NCBI RefSeq assembly: GCF_001261735.1
Contig: NZ_CVRP01000019.1
Location: forward strand, 1 to 64,000
Direction of reading: 5' to 3'
From: Dysgonomonas sp. BGC7
GTDB lineage: Bacteria; Bacteroidota; Bacteroidia; Bacteroidales; Dysgonomonadaceae
DNA length: 64,000 nt
Below are positions 53,561-63,126 of this stretch, one piece after another (the stretch's first letter is position 1; the number at the start of each line of letters is the position of its first letter). The notes under the pieces were generated by a model. The model was given only the letters and a program-made list of their open reading frames with translations, made no database searches and was not told the DNA's origin. The position numbers were made by a program, and so were the translations under genes.

Positions 53561-55516
53561 TTATGGCTGTTTAGTCTCATCTTCTCTTTCCTGAGCTTTT
53601 TTGAGTCCCCAAGCAATTGCATTAGCAGTTAATACCGAATTGTATACATTGTAGGTAGTTCCTCTACCATAAGCAGCTCTTGGTATCGGCTTATTATTGT
53701 TCGACTCATCCACACGGAAAGGATATGCATATCTGTATATAAAATCCGAATAACCGGAGTTGAATCCGCCATCACCACAATACAGATAATTAAGGCTGGT
53801 ATGCCTGAACATAGTAAGCTTATCCGTATTTGCAGTAGCTGTTTGAGTCATATCGTCTCCTGTACTGTATGAAATAATAGATCCCGCAGGAATGTTACTA
53901 AATGCTCTTGTAGCTGTAGCATCTTCTCCCCATTGCTTGCCTCTGATGTCACCAAAAGGGCCATTCAATATTTCGTCATTATTATAAGGTAGTGCATATA
54001 CTGCTCCTCCGGCATTGATGGTTGTGGAAGTAATTGATTTATTTCCAAATATGGTTTGATTGATAAGTTCAGACCCTCCAAATTCAAGAAATGCCAGTAA
54101 AACTCCTCCTTTTGCCAGATAGTCTACAAAATGTTGACAAGAAGCATCATCTGGTGTATAATAAACACCAAGTATTACTACTGCAGGCATTGCATCCAAC
54201 TCCGTTTTCAATTGAGCAGCTGTCGGGGTGTAGTCTCCTATGTTGTCATCATTAACTATTATATTTTCTACTTTTACGATACTATTTTCCAATAGTCCAA
54301 AGTTTGCTGCGGTTTTTATTAATTTGGCCGATTGCGAGAGTCCTAATCCATTACTAGGACTTCCTGAAAAGGCGTAACCATAGACACCAGAATAAGTGCC
54401 TAATGTTAATATTTTTTTGGGTGTTAATGCTACATCTATAAAAGCTTTACATGTAGCACTATTAGACTCACTGTTAGTCGATATGGTTACTGTTTTTTTT
54501 CCGGTACTGGTAGGAGTACCAAAACCCATTAGTTTAATAGGCTGTAAAACCATTGATGCCGACAATATACCTGAAGCCTTATAATATACACCATCTACAA
54601 CATCAGTCTTGATATCATAAGTAGCTCCATATGAAGCAACAGGTACATCAAGATAGACCTCGATATAATTGGTCGGATCAAGTTCCGTATTTAGCTTAAG
54701 AACCCCAAAGGCTTTTGTTGTATTACATCTTAAGGTATAATTAGGCCTGATAGATGAATCTGCAACTGTTATTGAAAATGTACAAGCCGGGTTACTTCCA
54801 TTTTCGCGCACTCCATTAATAGATACAGTAAACTGGTCAACTTGAGGATCTTTAGGTGTACCCATTCCTGGGATTACCAATGAGAAAGTACCTGTTGATA
54901 AGAATTCTCCGGATGTAATGAAAAAATATTCATTATCGTTAGCCGGATCCGTTGCAGTTGCTGTAATAGAATAGGCTCCTGCTTTAGTTACAGTAACATT
55001 TATAGTCAAAAAATTACTAGATGATAATGATTCTCCGTTACTATATCCTCCATAAACTTTAATGTCATTACTACAATCGGCGATAGTAAATATTGATTGC
55101 CCTTTTCTTGTTTCAAAACAAGTCCATTCTCTACCATTCCATTGATTAAGACCCTTACATAAACCATTCTCGACATCTTCAACCAAGTTGTAGACAATCA
55201 GACCGGTATGTTTTTTATCCTCTACTTCTTTTTTGGCAGCATTGTTATAATCATTATTTGCACTTGTTGAAAGAGGGTTGTCAGGATCTAATAAAAACAT
55301 CGGATAGAGTTGATTTTTGTCGGATAATATTACGCGCGGAAGTCCCAACCCTCGATAGGCATTCCGTGTACTATCGCTTATATTCTCTCTTTCTTTTATT
55401 TGTAACAAAGCTCCTTTCTCAGGCTCTTCTCCCAAACCAATAGTTACCTGAGCACCCAAATAACTGGTATAAAAGAAACCGATCAATATCGCAAAGATAA
55501 ATACATAATTTTTCAT
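53561..55516 (-). CDS. Secreted surface protein with a shared N-terminal module
   Basis: A 651-residue exported protein; the signal peptide ends at LGAQ (Gln23). Residues 23-140 form a module found in two other genes here (QVTIG, EKGALLQIKE, GLPRVIL, LYPMF, EDKKHTGLIVYN, WNGREW). The middle (about 145-370) looks like repeated Ig-like beta domains (NVTVTKAGAYSITATATDP and similar). The last 280 residues resemble a Rossmann/glutamine-amidotransferase-like fold (MPAVVILGVYY, FVDYLAKGGVLLAFLEFGG), without a clear catalytic triad. Probably displayed on the cell surface. A leader of at least 60 bp contains 12-bp direct repeats. Confidence 0.72.
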   Translation of the reverse strand: MKNYVFIFAILIGFFYTSYLGAQVTIGLGEEPEKGALLQIKERENISDSTRNAYRGLGLPRVILSDKNQLYPMFLLDPDNPLSTSANNDYNNAAKKEVEDKKHTGLIVYNLVEDVENGLCKGLNQWNGREWTCFETRKGQSIFTIADCSNDIKVYGGYSNGESLSSSNFLTINVTVTKAGAYSITATATDPANDNEYFFITSGEFLSTGTFSLVIPGMGTPKDPQVDQFTVSINGVRENGSNPACTFSITVADSSIRPNYTLRCNTTKAFGVLKLNTELDPTNYIEVYLDVPVASYGATYDIKTDVVDGVYYKASGILSASMVLQPIKLMGFGTPTSTGKKTVTISTNSESNSATCKAFIDVALTPKKILTLGTYSGVYGYAFSGSPSNGLGLSQSAKLIKTAANFGLLENSIVKVENIIVNDDNIGDYTPTAAQLKTELDAMPAVVILGVYYTPDDASCQHFVDYLAKGGVLLAFLEFGGSELINQTIFGNKSITSTTINAGGAVYALPYNNDEILNGPFGDIRGKQWGEDATATRAFSNIPAGSIISYSTGDDMTQTATANTDKLTMFRHTSLNYLYCGDGGFNSGYSDFIYRYAYPFRVDESNNNKPIPRAAYGRGTTYNVYNSVLTANAIAWGLKKAQEREDETKQP

Positions 55517-55577
55517 TTTTAATCTGCTAGTGTTTATTAAATGTTTGTGATTATTATTTGATTTTGTCTATTGTACA

Positions 55578-55613
55578 GATCTTTAGTCTGATCTTTAGTC
55601 TGATCTTTAATCT
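55578..55613. repeat. Three 12-bp direct repeats upstream of a surface-protein gene
   Basis: GATCTTTAGTCT occurs twice and GATCTTTAATCT once, head to tail without spacers, 62 bp upstream of the ATG of the leftward 651-residue protein gene. Such repeats can be operator half-sites or hot spots for slipped-strand changes. Confidence 0.85.
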
Positions 55614-56063
55614 GTTTAACAAAAGAACAGACTATTTTGATTCGTCAAAATGAGCAATGTTAGAAACTTCCACGGCTAATATACTTCCATATACACTATG
55701 TATCTGCACATTACTAATTTTTTGTTTATCTCATATGTTAGATTGATTTAAACAAATATAAATATTAAAATACTCTTTCATAATTCTTGTTTATGCAACA
55801 ATTTCTTATCAGATCGCATAATATAAGCTAGTTTATTACTACTATTTGTCATTTTAAATTTAACGTATTATTGGACATTTACACGATAGTTATTTAGCTT
55901 GTGTAATTACTTATTAAAGCATTGCAACAACGAGTATAATCACCACAAAATTAGTGCTTATATCCTTCATTTACTATGTAAGAAGTAAACAACCCTTTGT
56001 ACTACATGAAATGTAACAACCTTATATACAAATAGTTAAATTCTATATTGAACGATAGTTTTG

Positions 56064-56130
56064 TAATAAAGTAAAATGTATTGGTAAATACTGTATAGTT
56101 GACTAAATATGTAAAATACATATTTTTTTT
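56064..56130 (+). ncRNA. Candidate small RNA
   Basis: A perfect -7 box TAGTTTTG (56056-56063) is followed about 45 bp later by a 7-bp hairpin (56107-56113 with 56117-56123) and eight T. The pair could delimit an RNA of about 60 bases. There is no -33 box, and the region is AT-rich enough for both signals to arise by chance. Confidence 0.22.
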
Positions 56131-56248
56131 ATGTACCAACTTGTATTTAATTAAACAGAACAATACGGCATTTACTGATTGAAATATTTATTATGATAGA
56201 ATAACTATAGATATTAAAAATAAATAATATAATCTGAGATCTTCATTC

Positions 56249-57889
56249 TTACATAGCAAGTACACTATCCAGGAATTCAACTGTATTTTTATTCTCTGGA
56301 ATACCTGCTTTTTTACGGATATGAGAACTGTATTTATAAATTGTATGGGAACTTTTTCCTGTTATTTCAGCTATTTCAGTCAAAGAGAATCCGCACTTCA
56401 ACAATATACCGATCTTTATTTCCATATCAGTCATCTCTGGATATGTTTGAATCAGGCGGTCTACATAGGCATTATAGTTCTCATTTACCAATGCAGACAA
56501 ATATTCCCAATCAAATTCGAATAAGTAGTCTTGTCCAAATAATATTTTGTTAGCGCTTTCCAAAAAATGTCTATACTTATTCTTTTGGGGAGAAATAGAT
56601 AAAGTCACCATTCTTCTATAGATTTCTATATTTTGACTACGAGCTTCCATCACTGAACGTATTATCTCTTTTTTGTCATGTAATTGTTGACTGATAACCT
56701 CAATATGCTTCTTCTTCCGGTATCTGTAATAAATAAAAGCAATAGGTATAATAACCGCTACAAGAACAGCTAAAAAGATTATTGTTTGTACCTTAAGCCT
56801 ATTCTTTAGGTATAAGTTACGATTCTTTTCAAAATCAATTTTTCGTTCCAGGTATTTAATATCGTCATATTTTTGTTTCTGACCGATAATTTCTGTTACT
56901 TGATTAAAACTTTTGTAATTATCCAAAGCCAGTTGTAGATTATTACTCTTAGTAGCTATTTCATATATAGAACTATAAGCATTGTGCATAGTCTGATAAT
57001 CTTTCGATTTTTTCGCAAAACTTATCGCTCTATTATTATAATACAGGATTGAATCTCCCTCCCCCTCTTTTTCAAAAATATCACCTTTTATAGCGTATCC
57101 TATAGCAAGATCTTTATTTCTCACTGATATATCAATCGCCTTGTTTATAGCATATTTGGCTTCAGGATATTTTTTGAGTCCTATTAGAGTAACGGCTATA
57201 TCCCTATAAATTTTAGCTTTGGAACTGATACTGTCATCCGGTATTTTAGCTATTGACTTTCGGTACATTTCCACACCCTTATCAAACTGTTGGTCTTTTA
57301 CATAACAATCGCCAATAAGCTTAAGTATATTTTCCTCTGAAAAGAAAAGATTATTTTGTCTGAAATAATCTAATCCTTTTTGGTAATAGTCTATTGCCTT
57401 TTTATATTCTTTCAGATTATTATCATATATGTCGGCCAGAAAATACGCGGAATAGGCTTTCAACTTATGAGTATTTATCCCTTCAAAGTTAAATGCTTTT
57501 AAATAGTAGTGTTCAGCCTCAGTATATTTTCCCTGTTCTTCAAATACCTGTCCGGCATAAAAATATGCTCGCCCCAAATCGTCGCAAGGATGTTTCTCAT
57601 AGTAATCTATGATATATGTAATAAACGCATCATCAGTTATAGATATTCTATTTAATTTATGAGCCTTTATCAATAATAACCCATAACGGGCATAATCTTC
57701 TTGAGACAAACTCTCGGGAGATTCTATAGATTCAAGCAAGATCAATGCACTGTCAGGTTTGACCTCAATGAACGATCCAACCTGATCGAGTATATCTTCA
57801 GGTGCATATCGCAAACATGAAGAAGATGAGAAAATAATTAAAAAGAGAAATAAAATAGATAGAGTCGACTTTATGTAGCAGTATGTCAT
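56249..57889 (-). CDS. Membrane-spanning TPR/HTH transcriptional regulator
   Basis: A 546-residue protein. The N-terminus is a signal or lipoprotein-like segment (SSSC, Cys25). Several TPR repeats follow (about 60-340: YFYAGQVFEEQGKYTEAEHYYLKA, IDYYQKGLDYF), then one helix (about 368-388), a coiled stretch, and a C-terminal helix-turn-helix (about 486-530: MEIKIGILLKCGFSLTEIAEITGKSSHTIYKYSSHIRKKAGI in pieces). This is a common Bacteroidetes design for envelope-to-DNA signalling in one protein. The start at 57889 is chosen because a -7 box sits on the ATG at 57928. Probably controls nearby surface genes. Confidence 0.82.
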   Translation of the reverse strand: MTYCYIKSTLSILFLFLIIFSSSSCLRYAPEDILDQVGSFIEVKPDSALILLESIESPESLSQEDYARYGLLLIKAHKLNRISITDDAFITYIIDYYEKHPCDDLGRAYFYAGQVFEEQGKYTEAEHYYLKAFNFEGINTHKLKAYSAYFLADIYDNNLKEYKKAIDYYQKGLDYFRQNNLFFSEENILKLIGDCYVKDQQFDKGVEMYRKSIAKIPDDSISSKAKIYRDIAVTLIGLKKYPEAKYAINKAIDISVRNKDLAIGYAIKGDIFEKEGEGDSILYYNNRAISFAKKSKDYQTMHNAYSSIYEIATKSNNLQLALDNYKSFNQVTEIIGQKQKYDDIKYLERKIDFEKNRNLYLKNRLKVQTIIFLAVLVAVIIPIAFIYYRYRKKKHIEVISQQLHDKKEIIRSVMEARSQNIEIYRRMVTLSISPQKNKYRHFLESANKILFGQDYLFEFDWEYLSALVNENYNAYVDRLIQTYPEMTDMEIKIGILLKCGFSLTEIAEITGKSSHTIYKYSSHIRKKAGIPENKNTVEFLDSVLAM

Positions 57890-57932
57890 AAGTTTTGGTT
57901 TTATAAATGAAAGTGTAACTTGAAGCATTTTG

Positions 57933-57940
57933 CAAAAATA
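57933..57940 (-). promoter_or_regulatory. -7 promoter box of the TPR/HTH regulator gene
   Basis: TATTTTTG on the minus strand matches TAnnTTTG. It lies 4 bp before an ATG at 57928 and 43 bp before the ATG at 57889, which favours the latter. Confidence 0.45.
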
Positions 57941-58052
57941 ATTTGTAAAATGGTTACTCCAACAAGCAGAGTGTTAAAAATAAGAGATAGAGATATGATA
58001 ATTCTCATATTTTTTCTTAAAGGAAGCATATATAGTTTATTATAAAACATAC

Positions 58053-59633
58053 TTAAATAGTAATTCTCTTCACCTCATCCTCGAATCCGTCTTCGTCGAT
58101 AGCTTTTGCCTTAATCTTACTTCTGTAATTATATACCGTCTGAACTGTTACCCGTAAGAAAGAAGAGATCATTTTATTATCTGAAATACCAAGCTTCAAC
58201 AAAGCTAATATACGAAGTTCTGTATTCATTTTCTTTTCATCCTTAAGCATGTAACGACTGTCTTCGAGCAAAAGACTATTAACGCTTTCTATAAAGTTAG
58301 GATATAACTCAAAAAAAGTATTGTCAAAATCTGAATACAATAGATCTATTTCACTTTGAGTATTATTAAGTTGGTCATTTTCCGATTTTAGAATATCTTC
58401 AGAATAGCCCGATTTCAGTTTTCGAAGGATAGATTTTCTATAGTCCTCAAATTTCTTTATATAGATCGAAGACATATTTAGATAATGTCCTATATATATT
58501 TCTTTAATACGATTATGTTCCTTTAATGTTAAATTTGCATTGAATAGTTCCAGCTTTGTTTTGTTCAATATTTTATTGTGTTTATACACAAATATTAGAA
58601 TTATGGCCAATAAAACAAAAAAGACAGAAATGATTCCTGAATAATATTGTAAACTTGTCTGCTGATCACTTATTTTATCATAATAAGTATCTTGTATCAA
58701 TGTGTGCGTCTTTTCTGCTATACTATATCTATGACTGTTACTAAACATTTTTGCATCTTCCATTGCAATATTAATATAGCTATATGCTTTGTCTGTATTT
58801 TTTTCTTCCTGAAGAATCATCGCTAAATATATCAATGGAGGATTTTTCCTAATTGCCAATCGATTATATTCAATAGATGCCTGAATTAAATATCTTTTTG
58901 CTTCGGCCCACTTCTCTTTTCCTGATTCCATCAACACACCACCCTGATTAAATAAAAATTCAGCGTGCATATATGGAGTAATGTCAGGATGCTGTAATAT
59001 TAGATTTACTGTCCGAACAGATTCTTCAAGCATTCCGTTCATATAATACTTATAAGCTAATATTGTCAGATATTCAACACTATTCTTATCTCCAAAAGAC
59101 AAGTAGGCATCAATATATTTGGCTTGTTCTTTTCTATATTTATTTCTGTAAAACAAGTCATTAATATCCTTAATCTGATTGTGGTAAACATAAATATAAG
59201 TATGATAATATTTTGTTTTATATGCAGTTGGTATTTTTTCAGGATCAATAGACTCTAATATACTAAAGGACTCATGAAAAAGCTGAGGAAAACTTAGAAG
59301 ATAGGCTCTCGCCAGTTTTACATCCAATATATATTCGTCATTATTTAATTCCAAGGCAAGATCTAAACATTTTTTTGAATAATATAAAGAAGAGTCACTA
59401 ACAAAATAACTATATTCTTCCATTATTCGTCTTGTCCTACGATATTTTTCTTCTTTTGTTTTCGAACTATTCAGAAAATTAGTAAGTTGTAATAAGTTAT
59501 CTTCTTTTTGTTGTATATAGATTAAGCGTTTGTCTAATGATTTATCTAATACGTTTAATAAGGAATCAGCTTCATTACAATAGACAACTGCATGAAGACT
59601 CATCAGGAAAGAAAATAGAATAATAACTTTCAT
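58053..59633 (-). CDS. DUF6377-like TPR/HTH membrane regulator
   Basis: A 526-residue protein from the ATG at 59633 (a TTG one codon earlier is not favoured). It has a signal peptide (MSLHAVVYCNEADSLL), a TPR-like region (about 40-310), one helix (about 330-350), a coiled segment, and a C-terminal DNA-binding domain (about 470-510: ELRILALLKLGISDNKMISSFLRVTVQTVYNYRSKIK in pieces). It belongs to the Bacteroidetes family with the DUF6377 domain, thought to link periplasmic sensing to transcription. Its HTH differs from that of the 56249 gene, so the two are not recent copies. Confidence 0.82.
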   Translation of the reverse strand: MKVIILFSFLMSLHAVVYCNEADSLLNVLDKSLDKRLIYIQQKEDNLLQLTNFLNSSKTKEEKYRRTRRIMEEYSYFVSDSSLYYSKKCLDLALELNNDEYILDVKLARAYLLSFPQLFHESFSILESIDPEKIPTAYKTKYYHTYIYVYHNQIKDINDLFYRNKYRKEQAKYIDAYLSFGDKNSVEYLTILAYKYYMNGMLEESVRTVNLILQHPDITPYMHAEFLFNQGGVLMESGKEKWAEAKRYLIQASIEYNRLAIRKNPPLIYLAMILQEEKNTDKAYSYINIAMEDAKMFSNSHRYSIAEKTHTLIQDTYYDKISDQQTSLQYYSGIISVFFVLLAIILIFVYKHNKILNKTKLELFNANLTLKEHNRIKEIYIGHYLNMSSIYIKKFEDYRKSILRKLKSGYSEDILKSENDQLNNTQSEIDLLYSDFDNTFFELYPNFIESVNSLLLEDSRYMLKDEKKMNTELRILALLKLGISDNKMISSFLRVTVQTVYNYRSKIKAKAIDEDGFEDEVKRITI

Positions 59634-60109
59634 CAATATTAGCCAGTCTTGTGTAAATATATCAATTAAGTAATCTCTGAAAAAGTTGCTTTTGTGATTA
59701 AGCCAGAGAAAGAGACAATTATTTTGTTACGGAATACAAACTCACAGTCAAAGGAATATTTATAAAATTACTAATTGTCTTCAGAGGCAAAATTACTTAT
59801 TTATTTTATATACACGAATAAGAAATAATAATTTGAAGATAAAAAGTTAAAAACGATTCCATTATTTCTAACTACAAGATAAAAAACATTGGTTTTACTA
59901 TTCCAAATAAGTTACATTATCCTCATTATATATCTACTATTCATTACTACAAACGCGCCTTTCCTACAGAAACATAAAACAATGTATTACAACATATTAC
60001 ATTCACATGATTACAAATACAGAAAAGAGATATCTATAATAGACATGAAAGCTTTCATTTAACTTTACTAAAAACTAATAGTAGAAAATACAGATAATAA
60101 AAATATCTC
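59634..60109. other. Divergent AT-rich intergenic region
   Basis: About 475 bp between two divergent regulator genes. No open frame with coding character and no clear -7 box were found; TTATTTTG-like sequence near 59720 is one base short of the consensus. Regulatory sites for both genes presumably lie here. Confidence 0.5.
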
Positions 60110-60874
60110 ATGATAAAATATCTTATACTTATTATAACTCTATTTGTTTTTTGTAATACTTTATCTCCAGAAAAAAAATATTACAAACAAGTATTTTATA
60201 CTTATGCTTCCTATCAACTCCAAAATGAGATTGAAGGTAATAATACAAATAATTTTCATAGTGAAGAAGATAGATCTACAAATAATGATTCTCGTTATCT
60301 GTATTGTACCATATCTCTAGCTATCTCTTTAGTTGTCTTTTTCCTTTCCATATATTACAGTTATAAACAACTAACTAAAACAAAACAGTCTATCCAACAT
60401 AAAGACAACATAATAAAGAGAATGGAAGATGATTTTGTAAATAATAGGAAGATGATAGAAACATGTAGAGTAACCAACAAGGAAATGCTTGATGTATATA
60501 TGCGTATAGTACAACTATCGGTTTCGCCTAAGAAAAGACATCATCAAAAATTCTTATTGGACTATAATAGCATTATTTATAATAATAGTGAAGAATTCCA
60601 ATTTGATTGGGAAACTTTTAGAGTATTATTCAATAATACGTTCAACTATTATATTGATAAGCTAAAGACTATTTTTCCAGATCTTTCTGAAAAAGAAGTA
60701 CAAGCAATCTCTATGCAGAAAGCAGGTTTTGATATAGCGGACATTGCCCAAATATTCGAATATAGTGTCAATACTATTTATAAACGCAATTCGGATATAC
60801 GCAAAAAACTAGGAGTGCCTGAACTTGGTAATATTATTCATTTTATCGACCATGAATTAAGACAAAAGATATAA
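60110..60874 (+). CDS. TPR-less membrane HTH regulator, paralogue of the 56249 gene
   Basis: A 254-residue protein with a signal-like start (1-18), a short outside segment, one helix (about 63-84), a coiled stretch, and a C-terminal HTH. It aligns with the last 160 residues of the 56249 protein: VQLSVSPKKRHHQKFL with VTLSISPQKNKYRHFL, FQFDWETF with FEFDWEYL, and the HTH KKLGVPE with KKAGIPE. The entire TPR sensor region is missing, leaving only about 45 residues outside. It may be a decoy, a constitutive regulator, or one that senses through a partner. Confidence 0.75.
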   Translation: MIKYLILIITLFVFCNTLSPEKKYYKQVFYTYASYQLQNEIEGNNTNNFHSEEDRSTNNDSRYLYCTISLAISLVVFFLSIYYSYKQLTKTKQSIQHKDNIIKRMEDDFVNNRKMIETCRVTNKEMLDVYMRIVQLSVSPKKRHHQKFLLDYNSIIYNNSEEFQFDWETFRVLFNNTFNYYIDKLKTIFPDLSEKEVQAISMQKAGFDIADIAQIFEYSVNTIYKRNSDIRKKLGVPELGNIIHFIDHELRQKI

Positions 60875-61256
60875 TATATAGAAGAATAGAACTTATATAT
60901 AGAATTAAATATTTATATTAAATATAAAACACTATATATAAATAAAATACAATATTAAATATATTAAATTGTATTAAGATTATAAAGATGATGATTACAC
61001 TTTTTGAGATAGATTTGTAATAGAAAATCGGTTGACATTTTCAGAATTAAAATTAAACTTTAGTTAGGGAATTATTCAAGCCTGTTAAAATATAAACTTT
61101 GTCTATTATAATATTTAACACACATCTGTGTAGTTTTGTAAAGTTTGTGTTAAGGATAATCCCGTGAGTCGTGAGATTAGCGGGATTTATTTTAGACAAA
61201 GAAATAGATAAGATTAAATATCGAATAAAAGTTATTCAGACTAAAATGTAAAAATC
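60875..61256. other. AT-rich intergenic region with promoter and leader hairpin
   Basis: About 380 bp. The left part is almost pure A and T. TAGTTTTG (61131-61138) may be the -7 box of the FISUMP protein gene. A 7-bp hairpin (AATCCCG with CGGGATT, 61158-61187) followed by TATTTT lies in the presumed leader and looks like a weak terminator or attenuator. Confidence 0.45.
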
Positions 61257-62498
61257 ATGAAAAAAACCTATATAAAGAATAAGACAGCCATATTCTTTCT
61301 GCTAGTAACACTAACGAATCATTTATCAGCACAAGTAACTATTGGTGCTGGCATAGAACCCAATAAAGGAGCTCTATTGGATTTGAAAGAAAATAATGGA
61401 AATAGTCACAACATTACTACTAATAAAGGAGTTATTTTACCCCGAGTAAAACTCACTGACCCTTACAATCTATATCCCATGTTTAGTTCTGATAATATGG
61501 GCGGCTATAAAAACAGTAATAAATCAGTAGAAGACAAACAGCATATAGGACTATCGGTATATCACATAGACGAGTGTAGTCTGGAAGGAGCCGGTTTATA
61601 TTTATGGTCGGGTAAGAGATGGAAAAAAGCAAATGAAGATCTTCCAAATCATGTTTATCGAATAACAGACTCGCGGGATGGAGAAATGTATCTGGCTCGT
61701 AACTTTGGAACACAGGCAGGAGATTGGATGCTGGAAAATATGAGATACAAGAGCGCAGATATAATTTTAAGTCGGAAAGAAGATGCTAATTATGCAGATG
61801 TTGTTCAATCAAGACTAATGCGTTATTTCTACCCAAACGGAATAAATAATGATATTCCATCTACATGGAACAGAAAGCAAGGTTTGCTTTATAGTTATGC
61901 TGCTGCAACAGCGGGTAAACAAAATAATACAGATCAGAATCAAGGACAAGTAGCAGGCAATACGCCTGGCGTAAATGAAGTAGAATCAGTAATTGGATAT
62001 ATACAAGGTATCTGTCCAACAGGTTGGCACATACCTAGTGACAGGGAATGGAACGCTCTCGAAAAAGAAATATACAACAATCCTGAAAAATATAGTGAAT
62101 ACTCTGGTAGTAACAATTTTAATCCGGCAAACTGGATTCCGGCATGGGAAAGCTCATCGTCTGCTGCTATACGAGGATCTTCCGGTACGAAAGGGCATGC
62201 TCATGCGATGCTGTCCGCCTGTCCTGCCCCCGGTAATGTAAAATCAGTCAATGGTAAAAGCCTTCCATCAACATTAGGCGGATTCGATGCATTACCTATA
62301 GGATATGCATATAATGGTGAGGTCATCGATCATGGCGGTGGTTGCTACTTCTGGACAGCGAGTACTACAACCAGAGATACACAGAATCCAAACATGTTAT
62401 GGGCTTGGGATCGTATAATAACAACTGATCAGGCAGGGGTTTTACGCTATACATATACCCGTAATGCATTGTTTTCTGTCCGTTGCAAAAAAAACTGA
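61257..62498 (+). CDS. Secreted FISUMP-domain surface protein
   Basis: A 413-residue exported protein with a signal peptide ending at LSAQ (Gln26). Residues 26-140 form the shared N-terminal module (QVTIGAGIEPNKGALLDLKE, LPRVKLTD, LYPMFSSDN, EDKQHIGLSVYH, LWSGKRW). The rest is a Fibrobacter-succinogenes major paralogous domain: ICPTGWHIPSDREWNALEKEI, GGCYFWTAS, and the closing FSVRCKKN, which recalls a lectin-like C-terminus. These proteins are thought to bind surfaces or polysaccharides. It is transcribed alone and faces a small lipoprotein gene. Confidence 0.82.
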   Translation: MKKTYIKNKTAIFFLLVTLTNHLSAQVTIGAGIEPNKGALLDLKENNGNSHNITTNKGVILPRVKLTDPYNLYPMFSSDNMGGYKNSNKSVEDKQHIGLSVYHIDECSLEGAGLYLWSGKRWKKANEDLPNHVYRITDSRDGEMYLARNFGTQAGDWMLENMRYKSADIILSRKEDANYADVVQSRLMRYFYPNGINNDIPSTWNRKQGLLYSYAAATAGKQNNTDQNQGQVAGNTPGVNEVESVIGYIQGICPTGWHIPSDREWNALEKEIYNNPEKYSEYSGSNNFNPANWIPAWESSSSAAIRGSSGTKGHAHAMLSACPAPGNVKSVNGKSLPSTLGGFDALPIGYAYNGEVIDHGGGCYFWTASTTTRDTQNPNMLWAWDRIITTDQAGVLRYTYTRNALFSVRCKKN

Positions 62499-62535
62499 TA
62501 TAGCTTATACTATCCTCTTGTTAAGACCATGTTAT

Positions 62536-63126
62536 TTATCTTTTTTCATAAATAACAGTAAAATCTAAACCTTTTGTATTTAGTCCATAGCATAATTCAA
62601 ACCAAATATTTCCCTGTGATGTTCTGACCAAAAACTGTTTATAATTATATGGATATGGATCATACATGTCTTTTGCATAACGCATACTGTTTTTTCTAAG
62701 CAAATCAGTAGCTTTGTTTATTATCCCTCCTGAATAAACCAAAACACCTCCTAGCTGCAATATAGTTTCTTCATAGTTTTTCACAACACTCGTTTCCGAG
62801 AATTCTTGCCCATCTATAGGTAAAACCATGACATGGTAATATTGTCCGCCTATAGTCATAACTAAAGAATCATTGTAAAAAAAGTATTTTTCTTCATATA
62901 CTCTATTGTGCTCATTTATATATTGATAGCCTTTTGGTGCTGATAAATAAGGATATTCCCCAATCTCTGAGTTTGTAATGGGAATAGAATTAATATCAAA
63001 CTCTGTAATACTAGATTGAATATTTTCATTTACAGATTTGTCCGTAAGTCCCTTTTGGGAACTCTGAAAACAAGAACTGTAAAAAAACATTAGAAAAAGG
63101 GTGAAGATAAATACTATATTTTTCAC
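62536..63126 (-). CDS. Lipoprotein of unknown function
   Basis: A 196-residue protein with a lipoprotein signal (YSSC, Cys19) and a GTG start, since no in-frame ATG fits. The mature part includes IGEYPYLSAPKGYQYINEHNRVYEEKYFFYNDS in pieces, which recalls the N-terminal part of some OmpA-linked lipoproteins, but the OmpA domain itself is absent. It ends YGLNTKGLDFTVIYEKR. It may be a periplasmic or outer-membrane lipoprotein serving the surface locus. Confidence 0.65.
   Translation of the reverse strand: MKNIVFIFTLFLMFFYSSCFQSSQKGLTDKSVNENIQSSITEFDINSIPITNSEIGEYPYLSAPKGYQYINEHNRVYEEKYFFYNDSLVMTIGGQYYHVMVLPIDGQEFSETSVVKNYEETILQLGGVLVYSGGIINKATDLLRKNSMRYAKDMYDPYPYNYKQFLVRTSQGNIWFELCYGLNTKGLDFTVIYEKR

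Larger units (their letters stand above)
55517..56248. other. Long AT-rich intergenic region
   Basis: About 730 bp between two leftward genes. It contains three 12-bp direct repeats (55578-55613), several chance-level -7-like boxes for the surface-protein gene (for example minus-strand CAAATATA complement at 55753-55760), and a candidate small RNA (56064-56130). No frame with coding character is visible. Confidence 0.6.

Noticed and set aside
60887-61010. Nearly pure A/T stretch that looks repetitive
   Set aside because: No exact unit repeats in register; the similarity is explained by base composition.
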